Shown one piece after another: positions 1-8,311 of a stretch of DNA of 43,180 nucleotides; positions within the stretch are counted from its first letter, which is position 1; the number at the start of each line of letters is the position of its first letter. Under the pieces are notes generated by a model. The model ran no database searches. It saw nothing but the letters and a program-made list of their open reading frames with translations, and was not told where the DNA came from. The DNA comes from Gemmatimonadaceae bacterium (GTDB lineage: Bacteria; Latescibacterota; UBA2968; UBA8231): contig JAPOZM010000015.1 of the NCBI GenBank assembly GCA_026706075.1, forward strand, positions 1-43,180. The letters run 5' to 3'. Position numbers and translations under genes: made by a program.

Positions 1-1
1 G

Positions 2-292
2 AAGGGGTACGACCGCCTGCGGCCCCTGCTGGCGGCCCTGCACCTGAAGGACGTGCAGGTCCACGACGGAGCCGGCGGCGAGTTCGCCTGGCGGCCGATC
101 GGTGAGGGCGAGGTGGGTTACTCGACGGTCTTCCGCCGCCTCGTCGAGGACGGCAGCGACGCCGTGCTGGCCGTGGCCACCCACTTCCTGCCGCCCGGCG
201 GCGGCACCCGGACCGAGGCGATGGCCATCAACCACGCCCGGGTGACGGCCCTGCTCGAGCAGGTGCGGCGCGAGGTCGAGGCCGAGGGATGA
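2..292 (+). CDS. Sugar phosphate isomerase/epimerase-like TIM barrel protein, 3' part only
   Basis: The 5' end lies outside the window; the open frame enters at base 2 and ends with TGA at 290-292, leaving 96 codons. The visible part reads KGYDRLRPLLAALHLKD, then a PIGEGEVGYSTVFRRL segment and a C-terminal helix ending EVEAEG. The HLKD strand followed by a 'GEG.v' turn and a helix is the usual C-terminal half of the xylose isomerase-like (AP endonuclease 2) TIM barrel family. Those enzymes isomerise or epimerise sugars, or act as inosose dehydratase-type lyases, in the cytoplasm using a divalent metal. Substrate cannot be told from this fragment. The next gene is on the opposite strand and convergent. 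Confidence 0.7.
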   Translation, partial: KGYDRLRPLLAALHLKDVQVHDGAGGEFAWRPIGEGEVGYSTVFRRLVEDGSDAVLAVATHFLPPGGGTRTEAMAINHARVTALLEQVRREVEAEG

Positions 293-439
293 TCGACCTG
301 TCCCGGCGCGGGTGTTCTTCATCGCCCTGCCGGTGAAGATGCGGCGCGTGCCTGGACCCGGGCCTGGCGGGCATCCGGCCTCTGGCAGCTGCCGGACACG
401 ACGACTGACATGCCCGCCCCGCCCGGGGCGCGGCGTCTC

Positions 440-2146
440 TCAGCCCGGGATCACCGGCAGCACCAGGCGGGAGGGCCGGACGGCGTCGTGGAAGATCCGC
501 TGCCGCGCCGTCCGCAGCCTCGCCTCCCGGTAGTCGTCGCCCCCGGTGTTGTGGTTGCGGTCGAAGTTCGGGAAGTCGCTGCTGCTGATGTCCAGGCGGA
601 TGCGGTGCCCGGGGCGGAAGAGGTTGCTGGTGGGGTTCACCCGGATGCGAAGCTCGTAAGGACGTTCCGGCTCCAGCGGGGACGGTGCGTCGAAGGAGTC
701 GCGGTAGCGGCAGCGCACGATGCCGTGGCACAGCTCCTGGGCGAAGCCGTCGGGCCAGACGTCGATCAGCTTGGCCACGAAGTCGGTGTCCGGCGCCGAG
801 GAGGCCGCCCACAGCACCACCTCCACCGGACCCGTGACCTCCACCCCCCGCTCGAGGGGCGGCGTCTGGTAGACCATCACGTCCGGCCGCCCGTCGAGGG
901 CCCGCTGGTCGAGGGGGGCGTGCTGTCCCGCCGGCGTGTAGAGGGTCATCAGCGGGTCCCGCGGATCGTAGACGTAGTCGTCGGCCGGCTCTTCGCCCGG
1001 AGCCTCGCGGGACAGGCGGCCGGCGCCGGCCCTCATGTCGGCGTGCCCGTCGCTGTGCAGGAAGTACTCGGCCGCCCGGGCCCGGGCCAATGGCCAGTCG
1101 TCCTCCGAGCGCCATCGGTTGGCGCCCATGACGAACAGCTCCACCGGCGGCCGGTCCGGCTCTGCCCGCCCGTCCCCCTTCAGCCAGTGGCCGAACCACT
1201 CGTCGGCGATGTCGAAATAGCTGCGCTCCGCCTGCGGACCGAAGTCGACGTCTCCCACCTGGCGGTCCAGGTCCACGAGGGTGTGGGTCCAGGGGCCGAT
1301 GATCAGCCGCTGGCCGGCGCGGGCGCGCTCGGTCCGGCCGTTGGCCCTCATCCCCGTGAACTGCTGGATCGTGCCGATCTGCTGGTCGTACCAGCCGACC
1401 GTGCTCAGGACGGGGACATCCACCTCGGCGTGGCGCTCCTGGAAGCGGAAGTGGTCGGTCGTGTGGTCGTCGAGCCAGCGGCGCCAGTGGCCGCCCATGC
1501 CGGGCATGGCCGCCTCGGGGATGTCGCGCAAGGGGAGGTACCACAGCCACTTGCCGCGGTCGCGCTCGACCCACAGCCGCGACGCCTCGTCGGTGGTCGG
1601 CGCCTTCCAGCGGTCCCCCAGGCGCCGGGCGGCGTCGACGGAGAGGTTGTTCACCGTCCAGTCGAGGACCCGGCCCAGACGCAGCACGCCGCCGAGCTCG
1701 CGGTCGAGCAGGTTGGCCGCGATCCCGCCGGCGAGCATGCACACCAGGTGCGGGGGCCGGGTGGTGGCCAGCTCCCACTGCACCCAGCCGTCGTAGGAGG
1801 CGCCGAAGGTGCCGACCCGGCCGTCGGACCCGGGAAGGCCGGCGGCCCACTCGACCGTGTCGTAGCCGTCCTCGGCGTCGCGGTGGTCGGCGCTGTAGAA
1901 CCCCGGGAGGAAGTCGCCGTCCGAGGCATGCCGTCCGCGCACGTCCTGGAGGACGACCACGTAGCCGCGCTCGGCCAGGCGCCGGCCGGTCTCGACCTGC
2001 CTCGGGTGGCTCTTGTCGTAGGGCGTGCGGCACAGCAGCACCGGGAAGGCGCCGGGCGCGTCGGGACGGTAGACGTCGGCGCGCAGGACGGTGCCGTCGC
2101 GCATTGGGGCGGACAGGTTGGTCTCGGCGAGGGTTGGGTGGGTCAC
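440..2146 (-). CDS. CocE/NonD family serine hydrolase (X-Pro dipeptidyl-peptidase S15-like)
   Basis: A 568-residue alpha/beta hydrolase. The N-terminal part has 'MRDGTVLRADVYRP' and 'FPVLLCRTPYDK', typical of the CocE family. The nucleophile elbow is GASYDG at residues 115-120 with Ser117. The segment VDVPVLSTVGWYD carries the expected acid Asp, and RLIIGPWTH carries the expected His. After about residue 330 there is a jelly-roll resembling the S15 C-terminal domain, with VTGPVEVVLWAASSAPDTDF. Known members cleave esters (cocaine esterase), acyl-peptides or glutaryl-cephalosporins; the substrate here is unknown. I chose the GTG at 2146 because AAGGAG lies 6 bases upstream. No signal peptide is apparent. 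It follows the EamA transporter on the same strand with a 96-bp gap. Confidence 0.88.
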   Translation of the reverse strand: MTHPTLAETNLSAPMRDGTVLRADVYRPDAPGAFPVLLCRTPYDKSHPRQVETGRRLAERGYVVVLQDVRGRHASDGDFLPGFYSADHRDAEDGYDTVEWAAGLPGSDGRVGTFGASYDGWVQWELATTRPPHLVCMLAGGIAANLLDRELGGVLRLGRVLDWTVNNLSVDAARRLGDRWKAPTTDEASRLWVERDRGKWLWYLPLRDIPEAAMPGMGGHWRRWLDDHTTDHFRFQERHAEVDVPVLSTVGWYDQQIGTIQQFTGMRANGRTERARAGQRLIIGPWTHTLVDLDRQVGDVDFGPQAERSYFDIADEWFGHWLKGDGRAEPDRPPVELFVMGANRWRSEDDWPLARARAAEYFLHSDGHADMRAGAGRLSREAPGEEPADDYVYDPRDPLMTLYTPAGQHAPLDQRALDGRPDVMVYQTPPLERGVEVTGPVEVVLWAASSAPDTDFVAKLIDVWPDGFAQELCHGIVRCRYRDSFDAPSPLEPERPYELRIRVNPTSNLFRPGHRIRLDISSSDFPNFDRNHNTGGDDYREARLRTARQRIFHDAVRPSRLVLPVIPG

Positions 2147-2242
2147 GTGGGCTCCTTGTGCTGGGTAGAGCAGGTGGCTGACCCAGGGAACGCCAAGAGC
2201 TGGTCCCTATCCCCGAGTCGGGGCGTTCGGTCTTGCCGGGCC
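2147..2242. promoter_or_regulatory. Intergenic spacer with palindromic CCCCGAGTCGGGG core
   Basis: This 96-bp spacer separates the EamA transporter from the CocE-like gene. It carries a 13-base odd palindrome, CCCCGA-G-TCGGGG, at about 2212-2224, followed by CGTTCGGTCTTGCCG. Similar sequence occurs in the spacer at 3574-3770. It could be an operator, a hairpin or a dispersed intergenic repeat; the sequence alone does not decide. Confidence 0.3.
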
Positions 2243-3205
2243 TCACCGACCTCGATCGTCATATGTCTCGGCGCGCGACCAGGCGGGCGAGCGGGCCCCG
2301 GTCTCCACCGTATTCCAGCCCGACCCCCGGGTCGCCCCCTTCCGCTGGATCAGCAGACCCGCGACGATGACGGCGAGACCGGCGAGGGTGGCCGGCTCGA
2401 TCCGCTCCCCCACGAGGTGGTGGAGAAAGACGAGGGAGAGGAAGGGGGAGAGGAAGATCAGGTTGGCCACGCGCGAGGCGTTGCCGGCGCGGCGCAGGGC
2501 CGCGAGCCAGAGCAGGAAGGTGAGGCCCATCTCGAAGAGGCCCACGTACGCGGCGCCCGCCCAGCCCCTCCAGCCTAAGTCGAAGTCCGCCCACAAGGCG
2601 CAGACCAGGGCGGCCCAGGGAAGTCCCAGGAGAAAGTTGAGGAAGAGCCGCACGGCCGGGTCGAGGGAGTCGCGGGTGACGCCGACCCAGTAGAGGGCCC
2701 AGATCAGGGTGCTGCCCAGGGCCAGGGCGACGCCGAGGCCGTCGTCGAAGCGCAGCTCCAGGAGGTGGCCGCGGGTGGCGACGACGAGGGCGCCGCCGTA
2801 GCAGATGAAGCCGGCGAGCACGTCGGTGCGCAGCAGCCGCTGGCGCAGCAGCAGGGCCGACAGGTAGGCCAGGACCAGGGCCCAGGTGTAGTTGAGGGCC
2901 TGGGCCTGCTGCGCCGGCAGCCGGTGATATGCCTCCAGCAGGACGAGGTAGTAGAGGCAGGGGTTGAGCAGCCCCAGGCCGGCCGAGCGCAGCCACTGGC
3001 GGCGGGGCAGGGCGAGCAGCTCCGGCAGCCGGCCCCGGACCGCCAGGACGATCCCGAGGAAGACCGCCGACACGAGGCTGCTGGCGAAGACCAGCTGCGG
3101 CGGCGAGAGCTCGCGCAGGGAGAGCTTGAAGGCGGAGGCCACCGTCGACCACAGGAGCACCGCCGCCAGGGCGTGCAGGACGCCGCCGGCCGCCAGGCCG
3201 CTCAC
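2243..3205 (-). CDS. EamA/DMT superfamily transporter
   Basis: A 320-residue inner-membrane protein with about ten hydrophobic segments in two repeated halves, the usual architecture and length of the drug/metabolite transporter superfamily. The first half starts [21 protein letters not shown], the classic 'WgsnfvaiK'-like first helix of EamA. The second half begins near [19 protein letters not shown]. The positively charged tail after the last helix (IQRKG) is probably cytoplasmic. Members export or import small metabolites, often amino acids or sugars; nothing here fixes the substrate. GTG at 3205 is chosen because a GGAGGGGG tract sits just upstream and the first helix begins directly after it. 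It is followed by the CocE-like hydrolase on the same strand. Confidence 0.87.
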   Translation of the reverse strand: MSGLAAGGVLHALAAVLLWSTVASAFKLSLRELSPPQLVFASSLVSAVFLGIVLAVRGRLPELLALPRRQWLRSAGLGLLNPCLYYLVLLEAYHRLPAQQAQALNYTWALVLAYLSALLLRQRLLRTDVLAGFICYGGALVVATRGHLLELRFDDGLGVALALGSTLIWALYWVGVTRDSLDPAVRLFLNFLLGLPWAALVCALWADFDLGWRGWAGAAYVGLFEMGLTFLLWLAALRRAGNASRVANLIFLSPFLSLVFLHHLVGERIEPATLAGLAVIVAGLLIQRKGATRGSGWNTVETGARSPAWSRAETYDDRGR

Positions 3206-3297
3206 GGGCCCCCTCCGCGGCGGATATAGCGGGATCCCGGGGCTCCCTGTATCTTCTGTCGGCTCAGGACAGCAAACCTCCCACAGGAAGCAAGGCC

Positions 3298-3459
3298 ATG
3301 GCCAAGACCGGCCCCCGCAACCAGATCGCGTTGAAGAGCACCGAGAGCGACCACCGCTACTACACCTCCAAGAACCGCCGCAACCAGCAGGGCCGCCTGG
3401 AGATCAAGAAGTACGATCCCACCGTGCGCAAGCACGTCGTCTACCGCGAGGAGCGGTAA
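3298..3459 (+). CDS. rpmG: 50S ribosomal protein L33
   Basis: A 53-codon gene. It reads [36 protein letters not shown] and [17 protein letters not shown]. The 'YTSKNRRN', 'LEIKKYDP' and 'HVVYREER' segments align with the well-known bacterial L33 core (YTTTKNKR..KLELKKFDP..RQHVIYKE). It has no cysteines, so it is the zinc-free C-minus form. AGGAAG lies 6 bases before the ATG. L33 is a small peripheral large-subunit protein. Usual neighbours such as tRNAs, secE and nusG are absent, so the gene stands alone here between a divergent transporter and a secreted protein. Confidence 0.95.
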   Translation: MAKTGPRNQIALKSTESDHRYYTSKNRRNQQGRLEIKKYDPTVRKHVVYREER

Positions 3460-3472
3460 GGCCGTCCCGCCT

Positions 3473-3496
3473 GCCGGCGCCCGCCCCGGGGCCGGC
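3473..3496 (+). terminator. GC hairpin after rpmG
   Basis: GCCGGC at 3473-3478 pairs with GCCGGC at 3491-3496, and inner CCCG/CGGG bases can extend the stem. It starts 14 bases after the rpmG stop. No T-tract follows, so intrinsic termination is only a guess. Confidence 0.3.
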
Positions 3497-3573
3497 CCCT
3501 CCGCCCGACGCCATGGCGGTTGACTCACCGCTCTGGCCCCCGCAGTTCCTTCCGCACCTCCCACGATCAGCCC

Positions 3574-3770
3574 ATACGGTATCCAACCCAAGCCCGGGGG
3601 GGAACGACCATCGCCGACGGGATCGGGCAATCCCTGGCGCAGTCCACCCCATACCCGGGGGGGGAACGACCGTATTGCCGAAGCCCGCGTTCCGGTCCTC
3701 CCCTCAGCCAAGTACGGTATCTGCCCCCATCCCGGGTCGGCACGACCGCTTGCCGCGGCTCTCGTCCCGG
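3574..3770 (+). repeat. Three degenerate 60-77 bp tandem repeats in the rpmG downstream spacer
   Basis: The 333-bp gap between rpmG and the next gene holds no convincing gene. It contains three related blocks with cores CCCGGGGGGGAACGACC (3593-3609), CCCGGGGGGGGAACGACC (3654-3671) and CCCGGGTCGGCACGACC (3731-3747). Two blocks begin with TACGGTATC (3576 and 3713). Blocks two and three continue with TTGCCG and then a pyrimidine-rich stretch ending CCGGTCCT. Spacing is 61 and then 77 bases. The last block ends about 45 bases before the ATG of the secreted protein. It could be a set of operator sites, a structured leader or decayed tandem duplications. Confidence 0.5.
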
Positions 3771-3792
3771 CCCCCGGTCCTGGGAGACTCCC

Positions 3793-5028
3793 ATGAAGAA
3801 GAGCTGGCGCCCTCGGTGCCTCTGGCGCTGCGTGTGCTTACTGATGACCCTGCAGGGAGCTGAGTCCATGTCCGCCGAGAGCGCCTCGACCGCCGCGAGC
3901 CCCAGCCCCGGGAAGGTCCTGGGGCTGGAGAAGGTGATCGCCTTCTACGGGGCCTACCCCGAGCTCGAGTCGCAGACCTTCACCCGGGGCGGCGACTGGA
4001 AGTACTGGCAGGCCAGGGGTGGGATCGTCTCCGAGGGGGTGGTCCACTACAACTTCCTCGGCAAGCCGGTCGACGAGGCTTCCGACATCCTGGCCCGCAT
4101 GGACTTCGGGGACAACCCCAGCCCGGTGATCAACATCGACGAGTTCGGCTGGGACTACGACGGCGGCATCGACCGGCACACGGCCGCGGTCCTGCAGGCG
4201 GTGCACGAGAAGAGGCCGGAGCTGGGGATCACGGTCTGGCAGATGCGGGGGCCGGTGGCGCCGGAGCTGGCGGCGGTCTACCGGCAGACGGTCGACCTGG
4301 TCCTGCTGGAGACCTACTTCGACCTGAACGACGCCTGGATGATCCCCTTCCAGCTTCAGGCCGCGCGGCTCGTCGGCCTTCTGGACCGGTCCGTGGTCGC
4401 CCTGGGGCTCGGCAAGGAGGCCGAGGACAAGGGCAACTGGCTGTGGACCCAGACGGCGGAGGAGCTGGAACACCAGGTCCGCCTGATCCGCTTCGTCGCG
4501 CCCGAGTCGCCCGGCGTAGGGTTCTTCGGCCGGTGGAAGCTGAAGGAGAACAACTGCCCGCTGACGGACGAGCAGCTCGACGGCATCTGCAGCCGCTTCC
4601 TGGACATTCCTCCCGACGGCAGCGGCCTCTCGCCGGAGCTGCTCGAGCTGGGGCAGGTCTTCACCCGGCGCTACGAGGGGCCGGCGATCTTCTGCTCGTC
4701 GGAGTTCGCCCTGCCGTACTTCCACTCCGGCCACGACGGAGGGGCCTGGGGCACCATGCAGGATCCCCCGACCGTGCGCCTGCTGATGATGAACCTCGGC
4801 CAGCAGGACGCCCTGGGCGTCAAGGCGCGGCTGCGGACTCCGGGGGAGGGGGGCGAGGTCTGGGCCAGCGGCGAGGCGGACATCCCGGCCCGTTCCGTGG
4901 CGGTCGCCCTGCTGGGGATCCTGCCGGGCAAGCAGTACAGCGGCTGGACCGGTACCGAGATCCTGGAGGTCGAGGCGCCGGGAGCCGAGGTCTTCAACTT
5001 CAAGGACTCCCGCTTCCACGGGAAGTAG
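3793..5028 (+). CDS. Secreted protein of unknown function, probably TIM-barrel glycosidase-like
   Basis: A 411-residue protein. The N-terminus MKKSWRPRCLWRCVCLLMTL has two basic residues and a hydrophobic stretch, consistent with a signal peptide, although Arg and Cys within it are unusual. After a Ser/Ala linker, the body has strand-like motifs VIAFYGAYP, VINIDEFGWDYDGG (residues 112-125), ITVWQMRGP, LVLLETYFD (Glu173) and GVGFFGRWKL. These are spaced like the successive beta strands of a glycoside hydrolase barrel, with acidic residues at strand ends (Asp116/Glu117, Glu173). The last 100 residues look like a beta sandwich. I do not recognise the family. ATG at 3793 is chosen because GGGAGA precedes it and the signal peptide starts there. 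It converges on another large secreted glycosidase-like gene. Confidence 0.7.
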   Translation: MKKSWRPRCLWRCVCLLMTLQGAESMSAESASTAASPSPGKVLGLEKVIAFYGAYPELESQTFTRGGDWKYWQARGGIVSEGVVHYNFLGKPVDEASDILARMDFGDNPSPVINIDEFGWDYDGGIDRHTAAVLQAVHEKRPELGITVWQMRGPVAPELAAVYRQTVDLVLLETYFDLNDAWMIPFQLQAARLVGLLDRSVVALGLGKEAEDKGNWLWTQTAEELEHQVRLIRFVAPESPGVGFFGRWKLKENNCPLTDEQLDGICSRFLDIPPDGSGLSPELLELGQVFTRRYEGPAIFCSSEFALPYFHSGHDGGAWGTMQDPPTVRLLMMNLGQQDALGVKARLRTPGEGGEVWASGEADIPARSVAVALLGILPGKQYSGWTGTEILEVEAPGAEVFNFKDSRFHGK

Positions 5029-5039
5029 CGCGCCCCCGA

Positions 5040-5052
5040 CGCCTGGGAGGCG
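5040..5052. terminator. Short hairpin between convergent genes
   Basis: CGCCT-GGG-AGGCG forms a 5-bp stem in the 76-bp gap between two convergent genes. It lies 12 bases after the plus-strand stop. There is no T-tract on either strand, so this is only a candidate bidirectional terminator. Confidence 0.25.
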
Positions 5053-5104
5053 CCGGGCGGATCGGCCGCACGGGGGGGTTGGTGCCGCGTCGGGCGGACC
5101 AGTC

Positions 5105-8100
5105 TCAGTAAGAGCACATCAGATCGTCGAGCAGCAGGTGCCGGCTGGCGGCCGGCACCATCTCGTCGACGTAGACCAGCTTCTCCCGCAGCTGCACGTA
5201 GAACCCCTTCAGGCGCAGCGGGTGGTCGACCAGCCCGTCGCCGCCGGTGGATCGCCAGTTGCACTTGCGCGGCCACTGGTAGCGCTCGACGGGGTACTCC
5301 CCCGGCAGGTCGATCCCCATGTAGCGCCAGCCGTCGAAGTTGACGAAGGAGGTGCTCTCCGTGTCGTTGGTGTTCCAGTCGGCGCGGCCGTGGAGGGCGG
5401 CCCCCAGGTGGGTCCACTCCTCGCCCTCGGCGTCCTGAAGGACGAAGACGAGGCGGCTCCAGCTGGAGTTGCCGTAGACCCACAGGCCGATCTGGCGCGG
5501 CTCTCCCGGCAGCGGGACGGGCTCATCCAGCTCGCAGTAGTTGTACCAGGCGGCCACGTCCGGACCGCCCTGGGGACCCTCCAGGGCCACGCGGGTCACG
5601 GCGCCGCGCTCGGGGTCCCGCGCAGCGCTCCAGGCCATCCGACCCGGACGCCGCACCACGTCCCAGGTGTAGCCCTCGAAGGCCGTGTCCCGGCGGGCGC
5701 TCACCCGCCAGGAGCCGGGGTCGTCCAGGCCGTGCAGCAGGGCGGCCCGGGGTCCGGGCGCCGCGGTGTAGCGACTGGCCCCGGCCTTCACGGCGCTCAC
5801 CTCGACGCCGCTGACGTAGCGCGGTGAATCGTCCACGACGACGACCACCTCGCCGTCCGCGACCGGCGCCGGAACGCTGTTGCCCATGCCGTCCGTCACC
5901 AGGGCGGCCGCGGCGCCGCTGAAGTCACGCGATGGATCGCCGTCGTCGACGGTCACCTCGCCGTCCGCGGCAGCCGCGGTAGAGCTGTTGCCCATGCCGT
6001 CCGTCACCCGAGCCGCCGCGGCGCCGCCGACGTCACGCGGTGGATCGTCGTCGACGACGGTCGCCTCGGCGTCCGCGGGAGCCGCCGGAGGAGTGCTGCC
6101 GTCCGTCACCCGGGCGGGCCCCGGGCCGCGCACGGAGAGGCGGACCTCCCTCTCCCCGCGGATCGTCCACAGGGCGTAGACCGGGTCGCCCTCGGGGCGG
6201 ATGAACTCCAGGGCGAAGAGACTGGTGGATCCCGTGTCCAGCTTGCGCGAGAACCGGGCCCGGTCGAGCTGGGCGGTGAGCGTGGCGTAGGCCACGTACC
6301 CGGGCTTGGGGTTCAGCTCGGGCGGGCGGTGGGCCAGGCCGGAGGCGCCCCAGTTGGAGAAGTAGTAGGCGTTGCCCACGTCGTAGGCGAGGGCCGGGTT
6401 GACGTTGGGGACGCCGTAGGCCAGGGCCAGCAGGCAGTCGCGGACGTTGTAGGCGGCGGCCGTGCGGGGGTGGAGGTTGCCGGGGTTGGTGGAGTGGTAC
6501 ATCCACTCGAAGGAGACGGTCAGCCCCGCGTCGCCGTACCCGTAGTGGCGAGCCATCTCCTTCATCCACCAGAGGCTGCCGAAGCCGGCCACCTCCGGCT
6601 GGCGCTCGGGCATGCGCATGAAGCCGGGGGACTCCTCGCCCAGGCGGTCGATGTACTCCCGCGGGTATCCGCGGGCCAGGAACTGCTCGATCGACGGCTG
6701 CACCATGTTGCCGAAGACCAGCTCCATCTCCGGGTCGATGCGCCGCACCGCCTCGCTGGCCGCCACCGCGTGCTCCCAGCGCCTCTCCAGCTCCGCCGTC
6801 TCCGCCGAGTCCAGCGGCGCCGGTCCGTCGCCCGTCAGGAAACCCGGCCGCGTCTTCAGGGGGCCGATGTTGCTCTCGTGGAAGACCAGGGCCTGCCGCG
6901 TCTCCGGCCACTCCTCGAAGGTGCGGCGCAGCGCTTCCGCGTCCGTCTCGCCGACCTTGTGGGTCCCCACGATGCTGGAGTGCTGGCCCTTCGTCAGGCC
7001 GTGCTCCCGCAGCGCTTCGTAGCCGTAGCCGAAGGTGCGCCGGACCCCCGCCTTGTACATCAGCGGCCCGGCCTGGTCCACGGTGGTGCCGCGGTGACCC
7101 ATGCCGAAGCACCAGACGCCGAAAGGCGAGTCCCGCACGGTCGCCCGGCGGCGGTCCTCGGGCAGCAGGGCGAAGGTCGTCCGGCGCTCGACGGAGACTT
7201 CCTCGCCGTCGAGGAGGCGGAAGGCGACCTCGAACCAGCCGAGCCTCTCCCGGGGCAGCTCCAGGCGCAGGGTGTCGGCGGCCAGCGGCGCCAGCACCAG
7301 GCTCCCCCGCGTCCGGGTCTCGCCCCCGTAGTAGTCGGTCGCCACCGCCTCGACCCGGGCCCGCCGCTCCCGGTCCGTGACGTTCCGCAGGGCCGCGGAG
7401 AAGACCGGCGGCTGCGCCACGAAGACGTTGCCCACCTCGGCCGAGGAGACCCGCATCTGCACCGGCGCCACCGTTAGCGTCAGGGCCAGCACGCGCACGG
7501 CGCTGGGACGGCCCAGGGGGCGCACGCGGAAGCGCGCCGGGTCGGGGTTGCGCACTGCCACGTGCAGCTCCTTGGTCAGTTCCAGGTCCAGGTGATCCCC
7601 CGGCTCGGCGATGTCCTGGATGTCCCCGGAGCGCAGGGGCGCCTTCACCACGAAGAGGCGGCCCTCGGCCTCTCCCGCCGGTCCGCTGAGGCGCAGGGGC
7701 CGGTGAGCCACCACGTGCTCGTTGCCCGCCTCGTTCCACCGGGGCACCTGAACGGCGGTGTCGTAGAGGATCCCGTGGCCGTCGTGGAGCCCCAGCCGGA
7801 AGGAGACCACCGAGGTCTTCGCCGGATCGGTGTCGGCCAGGCACAGCAGGTACAGCCCCGAGTAGTTCTGCCGCGGGATGCGGACCACCGGGACCTCGGG
7901 ATCGGAGTACCCGTCCGGCTTGTAGTGGGAGTAGAACCCCACCGGGTCCTCCTCCACGTCGGGCCAGCGGGCCAGGCCCACGTCCAGGTGGTCGCCGTTC
8001 TCCCGGGTGCCGATGTGGAAGGGGATGCCCTCGATCTCGACGCGGGAGCCCGCCGCCGGCAGCTGCCCCTCGGCGATTCCGTAGCCGTCGCCCATCTCGG

Positions 8101-8311
8101 CGCCGATGAAGCGGCCGTGGTAGAGGTCGGTCAGATCGACGGGGACGAAGTGCTCGCCGGCGCCGGCGCCCGTTGCCCAGAGCCAGAGCAGGGCCGCCGC
8201 CCGGTGAAGCGCGATGCCTGCCTTCCTCGAGGCGGGCCTTCCCGTAGTGCCGGTGGCTGCCCGTCTCGCAGCCGCCGCTGCCCGGTGAAGCGCGATGCCT
8301 GCCGTCCTCAT
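5105..8311 (-). CDS. Large secreted glycoside-hydrolase-like protein with tandemly triplicated segment
   Basis: A 1068-residue protein. Residues 1-27 duplicate the signal-peptide region that follows; the second copy, KAGIALHRAAALLWLWATGAGAG (29-51), looks like the working signal peptide. Residues 55-390 are beta-rich. Residues 395-690 look like a clan GH-A type barrel, with DSPFGVWCFGMGH at the first strand and candidate acid/base and nucleophile Glu479 (VFHESN) and Glu602 (SFEWMYHS). Residues 733-837 hold three repeats of a VTDGMGNS..ADGEV..DD..R..SG unit of 34-36 residues. A C-terminal jelly roll (about 870-1068) resembles a carbohydrate-binding module. The ATG at 8311 follows GAGGAG by 8 bases. 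The gene is 98 bp downstream of a D-aminoacylase-like gene. The exact GH family is not recognised. Confidence 0.75.
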   Translation of the reverse strand: MRTAGIALHRAAAAARRAATGTTGRPASRKAGIALHRAAALLWLWATGAGAGEHFVPVDLTDLYHGRFIGAEMGDGYGIAEGQLPAAGSRVEIEGIPFHIGTRENGDHLDVGLARWPDVEEDPVGFYSHYKPDGYSDPEVPVVRIPRQNYSGLYLLCLADTDPAKTSVVSFRLGLHDGHGILYDTAVQVPRWNEAGNEHVVAHRPLRLSGPAGEAEGRLFVVKAPLRSGDIQDIAEPGDHLDLELTKELHVAVRNPDPARFRVRPLGRPSAVRVLALTLTVAPVQMRVSSAEVGNVFVAQPPVFSAALRNVTDRERRARVEAVATDYYGGETRTRGSLVLAPLAADTLRLELPRERLGWFEVAFRLLDGEEVSVERRTTFALLPEDRRRATVRDSPFGVWCFGMGHRGTTVDQAGPLMYKAGVRRTFGYGYEALREHGLTKGQHSSIVGTHKVGETDAEALRRTFEEWPETRQALVFHESNIGPLKTRPGFLTGDGPAPLDSAETAELERRWEHAVAASEAVRRIDPEMELVFGNMVQPSIEQFLARGYPREYIDRLGEESPGFMRMPERQPEVAGFGSLWWMKEMARHYGYGDAGLTVSFEWMYHSTNPGNLHPRTAAAYNVRDCLLALAYGVPNVNPALAYDVGNAYYFSNWGASGLAHRPPELNPKPGYVAYATLTAQLDRARFSRKLDTGSTSLFALEFIRPEGDPVYALWTIRGEREVRLSVRGPGPARVTDGSTPPAAPADAEATVVDDDPPRDVGGAAAARVTDGMGNSSTAAAADGEVTVDDGDPSRDFSGAAAALVTDGMGNSVPAPVADGEVVVVVDDSPRYVSGVEVSAVKAGASRYTAAPGPRAALLHGLDDPGSWRVSARRDTAFEGYTWDVVRRPGRMAWSAARDPERGAVTRVALEGPQGGPDVAAWYNYCELDEPVPLPGEPRQIGLWVYGNSSWSRLVFVLQDAEGEEWTHLGAALHGRADWNTNDTESTSFVNFDGWRYMGIDLPGEYPVERYQWPRKCNWRSTGGDGLVDHPLRLKGFYVQLREKLVYVDEMVPAASRHLLLDDLMCSY
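5836..6112 (-). repeat. In-frame tandem repeats, 108 and 102 bp, inside the glycosidase-like gene
   Basis: The sequence GCCGTCCGTCACC recurs at 5888, 5996 and 6098 (plus strand), and the DNA between copies is closely similar. The spacings (108 and 102) are multiples of three, so the protein gains units of 36 and 34 residues. The last unit (VTDGMGNSVPAP...SPRYVSG) is the best preserved and resembles a normal C-terminal beta-strand pair of many glycosidases. The first two are therefore probably extra copies. Confidence 0.85.

Noticed and set aside
410..2578. Very long open frame on the plus strand opposite the CocE-like and EamA genes
   Set aside because: It is an antisense shadow: low-complexity Gly/Val/Ala-rich translation, no ribosome site and no family resemblance, while the minus strand encodes recognisable proteins. 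Many similar long frames across the window were left out for the same reason.
3460..3792. tRNA gene near rpmG
   Set aside because: rpmG often neighbours tRNAs, but no cloverleaf with a GTTC-type T-loop and matching acceptor stem is visible here.
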